This document shows, in pieces, positions 1 to 8,081 of a DNA stretch of 64,000 bases; the stretch's first letter is position 1; every line of letters begins with the position of its first letter. The notes under the pieces are model-generated. The model saw only the letters and a program-made list of their open reading frames with translations, did not search any database and was not told where the DNA came from. Made by a program: the position numbers and the translations under genes. The DNA comes from DAOSXA01 sp964526835. Lineage in GTDB: Bacteria; Zixibacteria; MSB-5A5; GN15; FEB-12. The stretch spans positions 1 through 64,000 of the forward strand of contig CAZGMK010000007.1 in assembly GCA_964526835.1 (NCBI GenBank). The letters are read 5' to 3'.

Positions 1-899
1 ATGACCTGGCGTCTTCGCTCGGAACAGACCGGCGGAATCGTCGGAATAGGCAGCAGATCACCTTGATATGCGAGCACACCTTTGAACCGCCTCAGCAACT
101 CCAGTTCATCGTTGATTGACTGGGTCTGACTAATGAGCTGTGATCGCTCTTCCAGCAGTTTCTTCTCACCCGCAAACTCGTACTGCTCGGCCCAAGGCGG
201 CAGTTCGTCTACCAGTTTGCGATTGAGAGCTGTAACAGAGGAAAGAAGACTGCGATAGAACTCGGCCGCCTCATGTTCCTTAGGAATCATGGTGCCAATG
301 TAGTACTCGCGATCCAAAACAAGCATAGAAGAAGTGCCACCGTCGATAGTGGCGACCGGCCTAGCCCGGGCGCTGTTCTTATCACGAACAAAGCGCGTGG
401 AAGCGGCGCCATAACGGTGGTGAAACTCTGCAAACTCATCATATAATACACGGACTTGTGGTTTTCGCGTCCTTAGGTCCGTGCGAACGAAGCCAGTGTC
501 ATTCAGCAGCCGTTTCACAAGGTCCGTGTCTCTGAACTGACGCTGGCCATCCGAGTCAATAAACTTTGAATGCAATAGACAGCATACCAAACCACCATGA
601 CGTCGTAGCAGAGTTACCTCCTTGTGGCGCCTGTCAAGGAGGTCTCGTTCGCAGTCACAACTCCAGTAGTTGGGCGTGTGCTGCCAAGGAGTCGTCACGT
701 ACCTCATGCGCTCGAACGCTCCCTGAGGAATAACGCATCCATCGAACTCATCCAGCCTCCTCTCGGTCTCGATTGACTCGAAGACGAGCTTCCATTCGTT
801 GTTTTCCATTGGCTCATCAGGAACCGGAAATCCGGCCCGCTCAGCCCCAAGGAAGACTATGCTCAAAGGCCTGACCTCGCTGTCTTCTCCTGCTGACAT
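1..899 (-). CDS. Partial hypothetical protein (C-terminus beyond window)
   Basis: An open frame of about 299 codons starts at ATG 899 (MSAGEDSEV...) and runs off the left edge without a stop. I do not recognise the family. A Cys/His-containing stretch near residues 75-85 (YWSCDCERD) and a Cys pair (LVCCLLH) near residue 103 could bind metal, but this is not shown. Around residues 240-275 the charged heptad-like LEERSQLISQ region looks helical or coiled coil. No signal peptide or membrane span is visible. Its codon choice (frequent AGG, CTA, TTA, GTA) looks different from the genes to the right. It lies just beyond the 3' end of a tRNA gene, a common site for integrated elements. Confidence 0.65.
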   Translation of the reverse strand, partial: MSAGEDSEVRPLSIVFLGAERAGFPVPDEPMENNEWKLVFESIETERRLDEFDGCVIPQGAFERMRYVTTPWQHTPNYWSCDCERDLLDRRHKEVTLLRRHGGLVCCLLHSKFIDSDGQRQFRDTDLVKRLLNDTGFVRTDLRTRKPQVRVLYDEFAEFHHRYGAASTRFVRDKNSARARPVATIDGGTSSMLVLDREYYIGTMIPKEHEAAEFYRSLLSSVTALNRKLVDELPPWAEQYEFAGEKKLLEERSQLISQTQSINDELELLRRFKGVLAYQGDLLPIPTIPPVCSERRRQV

Positions 900-902
900 T
901 CA

Positions 903-1154
903 CTAACTCCCGTTTGAATACCCGCGACTCTCAAGATATGCGGCAGAGGCGAGAGAAGCCACGAAAAAAGCACAGGCCACCGCCCTCCACTTCCCCCACA
1001 AAGCCGCTCCAAATCGCGACAGGACTATTCTAAGTGAAGCGAGGCACTGAACCGCGTCGGAAATCGCCACAACTTTTGGCAGGAGCCCCCCATAATCGAG
1101 GAAACGAACCCAATTGTCCACAGCCGACTGTGGCACCGTCGCTTGAAATGCCAT
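903..1154 (-). CDS. Possible small membrane protein
   Basis: An 83-codon frame (MAFQATVPQS...) ends four bases before the start of the partial gene to its left, a spacing that would allow coupling. Near its C-terminus it has one hydrophobic stretch (AVACAFFVASLASAAY) that could be a membrane helix. There is no good ribosome site and no family I recognise. The same frame continues upstream through the REP-like palindrome, so the longer version is not credible. It may be noncoding. Confidence 0.25.
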   Translation of the reverse strand: MAFQATVPQSAVDNWVRFLDYGGLLPKVVAISDAVQCLASLRIVLSRFGAALWGKWRAVACAFFVASLASAAYLESRGYSNGS

Positions 1155-1256
1155 CACCAGGCGCAGGGATATGTCAGGGGCGACAGAATGCATGCGCCGG
1201 AGGTCATCTGAACGCGATAGACTATGATCACTTGTCGAGAAAACGTTACGACTGGA

Positions 1257-1274
1257 TTCCCGCTTGCGCGGGAA
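1257..1274. repeat. REP-like palindrome
   Basis: TTCCCGC, a four-base loop, then GCGGGAA form a perfect 7-bp hairpin, flanked on the left by TGGA. This matches the common bacterial dispersed repeat that translates as FPRKRESS on the opposite strand, as it does here. It is the only copy I noticed in the window. Confidence 0.6.
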
Positions 1275-1462
1275 AGACGCTGTCGGATAGCCGTGCGTGT
1301 GAGGACCCTGCTGCCAGCATGGAACAACCGCCCCAAACAAGTTTGAGGCGGCCACCCAAAAGATCTCCGCGCAATCCGACTTTGAGGCGACCTCCCAATC
1401 GACCACCGCTTCACAATTACCCCACAATAGGGATCTGGTACACGAGACGTACACCCGCCACG

Positions 1463-1483
1463 AAAAAAGCGGCCGAGGCCGCT
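1463..1483 (-). terminator. Rho-independent terminator after tRNA-Tyr
   Basis: On the minus strand AGCGGCC-TC-GGCCGCT is followed by a run of six T. It sits 12 bases past the tRNA 3' end. Confidence 0.85.
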
Positions 1484-1494
1484 GGGTTTGTCAA

Positions 1495-1579
1495 TGGTGG
1501 TGGGGGAAGGATTCGAACCTTCGAAGGCTTCGCCGACAGATTTACAGTCTGTTCCCTTTGACCGCTCGGGAACCCCACC
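1495..1579 (-). tRNA. tRNA-Tyr (GTA)
   Basis: The minus strand folds as an 85-nt class II tRNA. The acceptor stem GGTGGGG pairs with CCCCACC, the anticodon loop CTGTAAA reads GTA, a long variable arm follows (CGGCGAAGCCTTCG), and the T arm is GAAGG-TTCGAAT-CCTTC. Discriminator A and CCA are encoded. Confidence 0.96.
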
Positions 1580-1628
1580 AGCCAATAGTTGCCTGGGCGA
1601 CGGCCATGCCGCCGCTGTACAGTCGCCT

Positions 1629-1656
1629 AAAATACACAGGATGGTCCAAAAAGCAA
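1629..1656 (-). promoter_or_regulatory. Possible tRNA-Tyr promoter
   Basis: On the minus strand TTGCTT and TATTTT are 16 bases apart, about 50 bases upstream of the tRNA. The match to sigma-70 hexamers is moderate. Confidence 0.35.
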
Positions 1657-1671
1657 CCCAAATGTTTCGAC

Positions 1672-2754
1672 TCAGCGAGCCGCAGTGCGCAGGTCCTCCG
1701 AAATCTCGGACGAACTCTCGACAGTCTCGGCGCGCTTATGTATACGCAGTTGCCGGACCCTTTCTTCTTTCGAATCGGAGAACGGCAGGCCGAAGTCCTC
1801 TGGAGCAACCCGCTGCCAGTGTCGGAGCGATTCGGCGAAATCGTACCTGAAGTCGAATCCGAGGCGACTCAGGGTCTCCGGCACTATATGAGTCGGCGTG
1901 GCAGCCTTGCGGACCCGCACCGGATGAATCGGATTCCGAAAGCCCAAACAGGCCTGAATCAGGTGTGCCGCGGGCAGCAGCAGCCACAAAGGCAACGGCA
2001 TAACGACCGCCTTGCAGTCCAGGTGTCGCTTGATCGCTTTCACGACATCACAGAGGGGTTCGGTAGGCCTCTCAACGTAGTTGTAGATCACCAATGGGTC
2101 ATCCCGATCCAGCAGGAAATCCACGGAATCCATCAGACCATAGATGTAGCCATAGGATTTATGGATGGACGGCGAACCGGGGAAAGCAAAGTACCCTTTC
2201 TTGATGGCTCGGATCATTCGCATGATGTTTCCCGGATCCCCCGGTCCGTAGACAACACCGGGGCGCGAGATCAGCAGACGTCTTCCCCGCCCGGCGCTCC
2301 GCCAGGCCTGATGAATGGCCTCTGCGGCGTACTTGGACCCGCCATAGGGTGTTGATGGGTGTCGAGATGCGGTCTCGTCGGTCGAAGCAGCGGTGGGACC
2401 GTAGACCGAAATACTGCTGGTGAAGTAGATGTTGCGACACTGTACGGCCTCGGCATAATCGCATACGTTGCGGGCCCCGGCCAGGTTGGTTTCGAAGTAT
2501 TCATACGGCTCGTGCCCAGGCTCGCGGTGAATCGCCGCCAGGTTGAAAATCCATTCCGGGCGGTTCATTGGGGAATCAACCGGGATCGGCTGCCTGACAT
2601 CCGTTTCGGAGTAAGTGATTCCTGGTAGATTGGCCAATGAAGTGGGCTGGATATCAGCGATGTGTACATGGTCGAATCGGCCGGTATTCAGGAAGTGCCG
2701 CGCCAGATGTGTGCCGATATATCCCGATCCGCCGAAAATTACACAGGAACTCAT
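1672..2754 (-). CDS. NAD-dependent sugar epimerase/dehydratase (extended SDR)
   Basis: A 360-residue extended short-chain dehydrogenase, probably acting on a nucleotide-linked sugar in the cytoplasm. The N-terminus has the Rossmann glycine motif GGSGYIG (residues 8-14). The catalytic YxxxK appears as YGGSK near residue 137, after a conserved TSSISVYG strand. AGGAGGG lies 8 bases upstream of ATG 2754. It is the last gene of the long polysaccharide locus, 14 bases after the GT2 gene, so it probably makes or modifies a sugar of that polymer. The exact reaction (4-epimerase, 4,6-dehydratase or 4-reductase) cannot be read from sequence; the length suits the epimerase/reductase group. Confidence 0.85.
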   Translation of the reverse strand: MSSCVIFGGSGYIGTHLARHFLNTGRFDHVHIADIQPTSLANLPGITYSETDVRQPIPVDSPMNRPEWIFNLAAIHREPGHEPYEYFETNLAGARNVCDYAEAVQCRNIYFTSSISVYGPTAASTDETASRHPSTPYGGSKYAAEAIHQAWRSAGRGRRLLISRPGVVYGPGDPGNIMRMIRAIKKGYFAFPGSPSIHKSYGYIYGLMDSVDFLLDRDDPLVIYNYVERPTEPLCDVVKAIKRHLDCKAVVMPLPLWLLLPAAHLIQACLGFRNPIHPVRVRKAATPTHIVPETLSRLGFDFRYDFAESLRHWQRVAPEDFGLPFSDSKEERVRQLRIHKRAETVESSSEISEDLRTAAR

Positions 2755-2768
2755 CCGTAAGTTCCCTC

Positions 2769-3809
2769 CTATTTCCAGTAGGTCTTGTTCGTGGTCAACC
2801 GTCGTTTCAGCCAGACCGGCAACCTGTCTTCGTTGCTGCCGAGTTTGAAACCCAGCAGCTTAAGCCCCGTGCGAATGATCGCCGAGGGTATGAACCGTGG
2901 CCCGTGCTCGGCCAGGTACTTGAATTCGGAGATCACAAAGCGCCTCCCCTCTGAACGGGCGGTACCAAACTCGTTGAGGATCCAGTTGTCGCGGGCGTGA
3001 AAAACGCCAATGTCGAAGTAGCGACCGAATTCCTGTCGCCAGGTGTGACGATGTGAATGGAATACCGTCGCCTCTGCGCAATAGGCGATCCGGAATCCCG
3101 AGAGAATCAGTTTCGAGGTCACCCAGGCATCCTCATTCTGGATGGTATGCTTCGGAAACCCGCCGATTTCCAGAAGCGCCTTGCGGCGCCAGGCTGCAAA
3201 CGAGTTCGACAAGAAGGAACACTTGATGCCCAGGTTCGGGATGTCATGGCGGCTGCGAACATGGCCGCAGGCAGGGTAGTTAAAGTCTCGGGCATGGGCC
3301 TCGATCGGATCCGCCTCAGGACGGGGCAACTGTCGGCCATAAGCTGCAGCCACCAGAGGGTCTCGGAAAGCCGCTATGAGCCGCTCCAACGCTCGACTGT
3401 CAGCCAGCACCGCATCCTGAGTCAGAAATATGACGATGTCCGCCTCTGCAAGAGAATCTACCGCTGATTGACGTGTTCCACCGTGTGAGAAATCCTCGCG
3501 ACGAATGCTGCGGACTCGAAATCCAGCCTCCAGGGCCAGCGAAATCGTATGGTCGGTCGAGGCGGAGTCAATCAGCAGACGTTGGTCAGGTTGCACTGTC
3601 TGACGGCCCAGCGCCTCCAGCCACTTCTTGAAGGACACACCGGGATTCAACGTCGGAACGACCAACGCGGTTGTGGGTTGATTGCGATGAGAGCACCCTT
3701 GCCCGCACGGGTCGGAGAGACGATGGGGCCATCGGTCGATCTTAATGTGTCGGTCTCGGTCGTTCGCAGTCGCTTCGGCGGTGGTATGAAGGTCTGTCGA
3801 GGTCATCAT
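2769..3809 (-). CDS. Family 2 glycosyltransferase (rhamnosyltransferase-like)
   Basis: A 346-residue inverting GT-A glycosyltransferase. The first ~40 residues are divergent. The GT2 core starts with ALVVPTLNPG, followed by the nucleotide-binding IDSASTDHT and the metal-site region FLTQDAVL. The motif DFSHGGTRQ resembles the NHGGTRN signature of dTDP-rhamnosyltransferases, which fits the rml genes at the other end of the locus. NEDAW, later in the protein, is the usual acidic acceptor-side motif. The start is ATG 3809 or 3806. No membrane helices are evident. It probably adds a sugar, perhaps rhamnose, to the lipid-linked repeat unit at the inner membrane. Confidence 0.85.
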   Translation of the reverse strand: MMTSTDLHTTAEATANDRDRHIKIDRWPHRLSDPCGQGCSHRNQPTTALVVPTLNPGVSFKKWLEALGRQTVQPDQRLLIDSASTDHTISLALEAGFRVRSIRREDFSHGGTRQSAVDSLAEADIVIFLTQDAVLADSRALERLIAAFRDPLVAAAYGRQLPRPEADPIEAHARDFNYPACGHVRSRHDIPNLGIKCSFLSNSFAAWRRKALLEIGGFPKHTIQNEDAWVTSKLILSGFRIAYCAEATVFHSHRHTWRQEFGRYFDIGVFHARDNWILNEFGTARSEGRRFVISEFKYLAEHGPRFIPSAIIRTGLKLLGFKLGSNEDRLPVWLKRRLTTNKTYWK

Positions 3810-3891
3810 TCAGACAATGCCCCTTTTTGGTTCCCTATGAGTTATCCTGTCGGAATCGAATTGCATCTGCTGAACCTCTTCATATCCGCCA

Positions 3892-5445
3892 TTACTGTGC
3901 GCTGGCGCTAAGACCACCGAGCCAGCTAATGTTAAGCTTTAACCATAGATCGCTTTCATCTTGTCCCTCAACATGGTAGCGATTGTCGAAATCAGCCCAT
4001 CCGGCATCCAGAGAGAAGTACAAGTGTTGACGCGTGTAGTTGTTTATCGGAACGTATCCGCAGACTCCGGCTGCCAGGTGCACGGCTTTTTGAGTGGTTC
4101 CGGTCGGGAATGATTCAGTATACTCGCCGTCAGCTTCCATCCACGGTTCATCCCAGGGATCATAGAGGCTGCCCTCGCCGTGCCGCGAGTAGGCAGCTTC
4201 GATTGAGAAGCCATGGTAACGCGACGGTCGAAATGTCACCGACGCCGACAGGGAATCGGCGTCCATTCCCAGCGGATGTCCAAGCGGTTCGTTGCGATAG
4301 AGGTAGCGGTTGCGGGGGTGCATCTGATGATAGGTCCGGTTAGTGATACGAGTGTATTCGATCTTGATATCAGGCTGCCATGATCCAATGCCGGCGGCTC
4401 GCTGCAGACCCAGCATCAGGCCGATTTCGTTGGGCTCCTGATCACCGCGGACTTCATCGTCAATCTGAAAGTCATCAACGAGAAGTTGGCCCCAAGCCAT
4501 AAGGTTCCAGCCGGGAAGCCACGTCAGGTCTGCCCCGAGGAACGTGTTGTCATTAACATTTTCGTTTAACTGAGCGGCGTGAAAGAACTGCAGCGGATTG
4601 AGATAGTATAGCTCGGGCGGTCGCCCGACGCCTCCGAAGACGCTGGTCTCGAACAGGCCGAGGCGCAGCCCGCGGTGTAATCTCAGATCAAGACGATGTC
4701 CGACGAGATAGCGATTGTCGGCTTCGAATCGGTAGTCGGGATGTCGTATCAGATCAGCGGAGTCCGGTCTGCTGGCATCGAGGCGTGCGAAGATGAAGTT
4801 GAAGTGAAGGCGCCCGCGGGCGTATTCGGCAGAAAACAGATCAAGAGGATCGGCGGTGGCCGACAGAACCAGATTGGTCGGCTGCGGCCCCCACCACACT
4901 CGCTGACGTCCGAGAGTGAATCTGAAGTGTGAGTGGCTCAGATAGAGAGCGGCGCTCTCAACATCGCCGGCCAACCCGCGCCATTTCTTGCCTACGTAGT
5001 CGGGATCGAGAGCCTTCTCGCGATCCAGGGTCATGATGACCAATGCACCCAGGCCTGGGGACGCTTCGTAACGCACTCCGGCAGAGAGGCTCGTCAGGCT
5101 CTGAGACGCACGTCCTGACCCGGAGTGAACCCGCTGCGAACCAATGCCGAACATACGGAATTCTCCGATATCGCCGCCACTCATCATGCGCTCAACGGCA
5201 ACGGTGTCCATGCCCTTGCGCAGACGGCCGTAGTCGGACAGCCACCAGGGCCCGACCGGCGGCAGATCGGCGATATAACCGCCGAGAATGCCGCGGCTGC
5301 GAATCAGCTCATATTCATGCACGTATGCGGCGTCATCCCAGGGGAGAGTGACATCAGCGCCGACAGATCCTGCACCGGCGGCCAATACAGCGGCCAGGGC
5401 AGCGCACAGCGGCCGCAGGTGAGTGGACTTCCAGTACTTGATCAT
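3892..5445 (-). CDS. wzi: Wzi-family outer-membrane capsule assembly protein
   Basis: A 517-residue protein with an N-terminal signal peptide (LCAALAAVLAAGAGSVGA, cleavage near residue 31) and then many short alternating strands typical of an outer-membrane beta barrel. The opening YELIRSRGILGGYIADLP and repeated RVWWGPQ/LRLGLFE strands match the capsule assembly Wzi family, whose E. coli member is a surface lectin anchoring capsule. It overlaps the Wzz gene by 4 bases, so translation is probably coupled. In this locus it suggests that the polymer is retained at the cell surface as a capsule-like layer, not only as LPS O-antigen. Confidence 0.85.
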   Translation of the reverse strand: MIKYWKSTHLRPLCAALAAVLAAGAGSVGADVTLPWDDAAYVHEYELIRSRGILGGYIADLPPVGPWWLSDYGRLRKGMDTVAVERMMSGGDIGEFRMFGIGSQRVHSGSGRASQSLTSLSAGVRYEASPGLGALVIMTLDREKALDPDYVGKKWRGLAGDVESAALYLSHSHFRFTLGRQRVWWGPQPTNLVLSATADPLDLFSAEYARGRLHFNFIFARLDASRPDSADLIRHPDYRFEADNRYLVGHRLDLRLHRGLRLGLFETSVFGGVGRPPELYYLNPLQFFHAAQLNENVNDNTFLGADLTWLPGWNLMAWGQLLVDDFQIDDEVRGDQEPNEIGLMLGLQRAAGIGSWQPDIKIEYTRITNRTYHQMHPRNRYLYRNEPLGHPLGMDADSLSASVTFRPSRYHGFSIEAAYSRHGEGSLYDPWDEPWMEADGEYTESFPTGTTQKAVHLAAGVCGYVPINNYTRQHLYFSLDAGWADFDNRYHVEGQDESDLWLKLNISWLGGLSASAQ

Positions 5446-6560
5446 GGCGAGACCTCTTCCCTCTTCCGGCGCCGGCCGCGAACCAGCTTCTCGGGCGACC
5501 GGACCAGGCTGATCAGCCGACGCGAAGCAGGTACAGACCGCTCGAACTCCTCGCGGAGAGCATTCACACTCTGCCGCCCGGCGGCCTGCAGCATTTTACG
5601 CATCAGATGACCAGCCGCAACCGCCATTATCACCAGGGACATCGCCAGCAGTGATGCGAATATCGTGGTTGAAGTGCGAGCCGGCCCGGACTTGACGGTC
5701 GGCAAAGACGGCGGGTCGAGGACACGCACAATCGGCACATCCTTGCGGGAATCCAGGCGCGCCATTTCGAGTTGTTGGGTCAGCAGGAGGTAGGTTTCAG
5801 ACTTGAGGGTCACTTCGCGCTTCATACGGGCCAGTTCTGTCTGCAACTCGGGATCATCACTGATCGACCAGTTGCGGTTGGATTTCATGAATTCCTTGAG
5901 TTGCTCTTCCGCCGCGGTCAGCTCGGCTCTGCCCTGGGCCTGCTGGCGCTCAAGGTAGTCCTCATTCTCGGCTGCCTGCGAACGTCGCTTGTTGTTGAGG
6001 TAATCCTCCAGCCTCTCAAGGTAAGCGCCCATCACAGCCTGGGATAGTACAGGATCCGTGGTCTCGACACCCAGGCTGATGACGCCGAGTTTCTTGTCCA
6101 CTGCGACGCTGGTCATTCGCGAGAGAGCCGCCCGCAGTTCATTGGGATCCTCAATCTCGAAGTAGTCGTCGAGTGTGACAGATCCATTCTGTGTCGGATA
6201 GTGCTCCGCCAACACCCCATCGCGAACTACATTCGATTTCAGGATACTCGGATACAGCATCGACGAGTTTTCGTCAGCGCCTGATGCGGGACCGATTCCC
6301 AGACTGCCGGCCAGCCCCATGATGCCGCCGAGCTTCTGGCTGCCTCCGGACGGCAGGATGCTCGCATGCGACGTGTACTTGTTCGGGGCGAGCAACATCG
6401 CCACTGCCGCTATTAGGCCGGCGGCCAGCGTGACCCCGACGATCAAACGGCTGTGACGGAGCAGGTCCCGGGCCAGCTCCAGCGGATTGATTTCAATGTC
6501 GGGAAGGGTGTTCGCCGGCTGCTTCTGGTACGGAGCAGAATCGCTGTCATACTCGGACAT
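5442..6560 (-). CDS. wzz: Wzz/GumC-type polysaccharide chain-length regulator
   Basis: A 372-residue polysaccharide co-polymerase. A membrane helix lies near residues 37-57 (LIVGVTLAAGLIAAVAMLLAP), then a long periplasmic region with coiled-coil helices (ERQQAQGRAELTAAEEQLKE), a proline-rich segment RVLDPPSLPTVKSGPAR just before the second membrane helix (FASLLAMSLVIMAVAAG), and a short basic cytoplasmic tail. There is no Walker motif, so this is the non-kinase type. I chose ATG 6560 because GGAG lies 7 bases upstream; an in-frame start at 6611 has no such site. It controls the length of chains made by the Wzy polymerase. Confidence 0.88.
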   Translation of the reverse strand: MSEYDSDSAPYQKQPANTLPDIEINPLELARDLLRHSRLIVGVTLAAGLIAAVAMLLAPNKYTSHASILPSGGSQKLGGIMGLAGSLGIGPASGADENSSMLYPSILKSNVVRDGVLAEHYPTQNGSVTLDDYFEIEDPNELRAALSRMTSVAVDKKLGVISLGVETTDPVLSQAVMGAYLERLEDYLNNKRRSQAAENEDYLERQQAQGRAELTAAEEQLKEFMKSNRNWSISDDPELQTELARMKREVTLKSETYLLLTQQLEMARLDSRKDVPIVRVLDPPSLPTVKSGPARTSTTIFASLLAMSLVIMAVAAGHLMRKMLQAAGRQSVNALREEFERSVPASRRLISLVRSPEKLVRGRRRKREEVSP

Positions 6561-6782
6561 CCGCTGTCTCCAACTTCTTTGAGAGGGTCCATTCCCTCGC
6601 CAATCGAGCAATGCAACTAGCGTGCCAAACGAGGCTCCCGCGACGCTATATAAGTTTCTGTCACACAGGCGATTACGGCACCCAACGAGCAGTCTTGAGA
6701 CAGGCGTGCGAATAACGGCGCAAATCGGTTAATCGTTTCCGAAATACCGGGAAATGATGACCCTGCCGGCTGCCAGGCGGAG

Positions 6783-8081
6783 TCACCTGATCGAGTGATA
6801 CACATCCCGTGATGAGCGCGGGGTGAGAAGGGCATCGGTTCTTCGCTTCTGCACGTACATTCGGACAGCGGCGATCAATACCGCGATCAGGCCCAGGGCA
6901 AATGTCGCCAGAAGGGCGTACGCGATTCCATCAAGCTTGTATACGGGGACAAGCAGTTGATTGAGCACCAGGTAAACAGCCAGGACACCAAGCCAGATGA
7001 ACCCGATAGCGCGGGTGCGCTCATATACTGCGAAGACCGTGGTGAGCATGGCTGTGATCATAATGATGACGTTGGCTGCCGCCAGCATCAGCATGAGTCC
7101 ATAGGAAGAAACATAGTGCTCGGTCGATACCAGCAGGATGATCTGACGCCCGAACAATGCCAGCCCGATCAGTACCGGAGCCGTGAGCCCCAGGTACGCG
7201 ATGAGAAATGTGAAGAACGTCTTCCGTACCCCCGACAGGCCCGATTCGAGTCTGGATCGCTTCAGGTACTGGGCATAGACATTGTTAATGATCGCATTCG
7301 GCACCGCTGCCAGCAATGCTACCTTCTGAGCAATCGAGTACACCGCGACTGACTCGAAGCTGTCATAGATCTTGATCAGCAGCGGCACCAGAGAATTGAC
7401 GATCAGGTCCGAGAAGGCAAAGGGAACCAGCGGCAAGCCAATGGCCAGGTAGCGACGAATCACCTTCCAATCGAATTCGCCCCAGCTCAGATACTGATGC
7501 ACCAAGGATACTCCTACCACGGCAGCCAATGTCTGAGCCACAAGGAATGCGACGATGGCCTCGCGAATGCCCCCACCAAGCAACCAGGTGGCGGTCAGGA
7601 CACTCACGATCACACTTCCGCACTCGACACCAAAGAACAGGATCTGGCGCTTGACTCGCAGGAGTGCCCGCAGGAGCCCGAAGACCGTATTGTTGGCGGT
7701 CATGGCGACAAGCACAAGGCCGAGAAGGGCCACAATCAGAGGATCGAATGTGTGGCTCCGTACCAGGTAGCCTGCAAACGCCATAAAGACGAGCGCGGTC
7801 AGGCCGTACTTCGCCACGATCAAAGAAAAGATGTCACGTTTTTGCTCGTGGAAGGTTTTGCCGGTCAGGATGACCGAAGCCGCATACATCAGATTGACAG
7901 AGGCGAACGTCAGCACCAGGTATGCGTTGGATATGAAGAGCGACCAGCGTCCATACTGCTCTACGGGGAGATACTTGCTCAGCAGGGCAGCAAGGGCGAA
8001 GCCATAGCTGAACCGTATGGCCGGGAGCATCACCGAAAGCGAGAGGTGATTCAGAAGAGATCGCGGCAGACGGAATGCCAT
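6783..8081 (-). CDS. wzx: Wzx-like polysaccharide flippase
   Basis: A 432-residue, very hydrophobic protein with about 12-14 predicted membrane helices (for example LIVALLGLVLVAMTAN and PVLIGLALFGRQIILLV) and a short basic tail. Layout and length match the oligosaccharide flippase branch of the MOP superfamily, which moves undecaprenyl-linked repeat units across the inner membrane. The N-terminal LLNHLSLSVMLPAIRFSYGF segment is typical. Its start lies inside the 3' end of the AsnB-like gene (31-base overlap). About 220 bases separate its stop from the Wzz start, with no gene visible in between. Confidence 0.85.
   Translation of the reverse strand: MAFRLPRSLLNHLSLSVMLPAIRFSYGFALAALLSKYLPVEQYGRWSLFISNAYLVLTFASVNLMYAASVILTGKTFHEQKRDIFSLIVAKYGLTALVFMAFAGYLVRSHTFDPLIVALLGLVLVAMTANNTVFGLLRALLRVKRQILFFGVECGSVIVSVLTATWLLGGGIREAIVAFLVAQTLAAVVGVSLVHQYLSWGEFDWKVIRRYLAIGLPLVPFAFSDLIVNSLVPLLIKIYDSFESVAVYSIAQKVALLAAVPNAIINNVYAQYLKRSRLESGLSGVRKTFFTFLIAYLGLTAPVLIGLALFGRQIILLVSTEHYVSSYGLMLMLAAANVIIMITAMLTTVFAVYERTRAIGFIWLGVLAVYLVLNQLLVPVYKLDGIAYALLATFALGLIAVLIAAVRMYVQKRRTDALLTPRSSRDVYHSIR

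Larger units (their letters stand above)
900..1462. other. Gap between partial gene and tRNA-Tyr terminator
   Basis: About 560 bases hold only the doubtful small frame (903-1154), a REP-like palindrome (1257-1274) and a twice-occurring motif resembling TTTGAGGCGRCC at about 1341 and 1380. Long overlapping frames on both strands lack family resemblance and look like chance. Confidence 0.5.

Noticed and set aside
903..1454. Long minus-strand frame of 183 codons left of tRNA-Tyr
   Set aside because: It passes through the REP-like palindrome (giving the tell-tale FPRKRESS sequence) and has no family features; only the last 83 codons were kept as a doubtful candidate.
1034..1561. Plus-strand frame of 175 codons antisense to tRNA-Tyr
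   Set aside because: It runs through the tRNA and its terminator on the opposite strand and has a low-complexity Pro/Arg translation.
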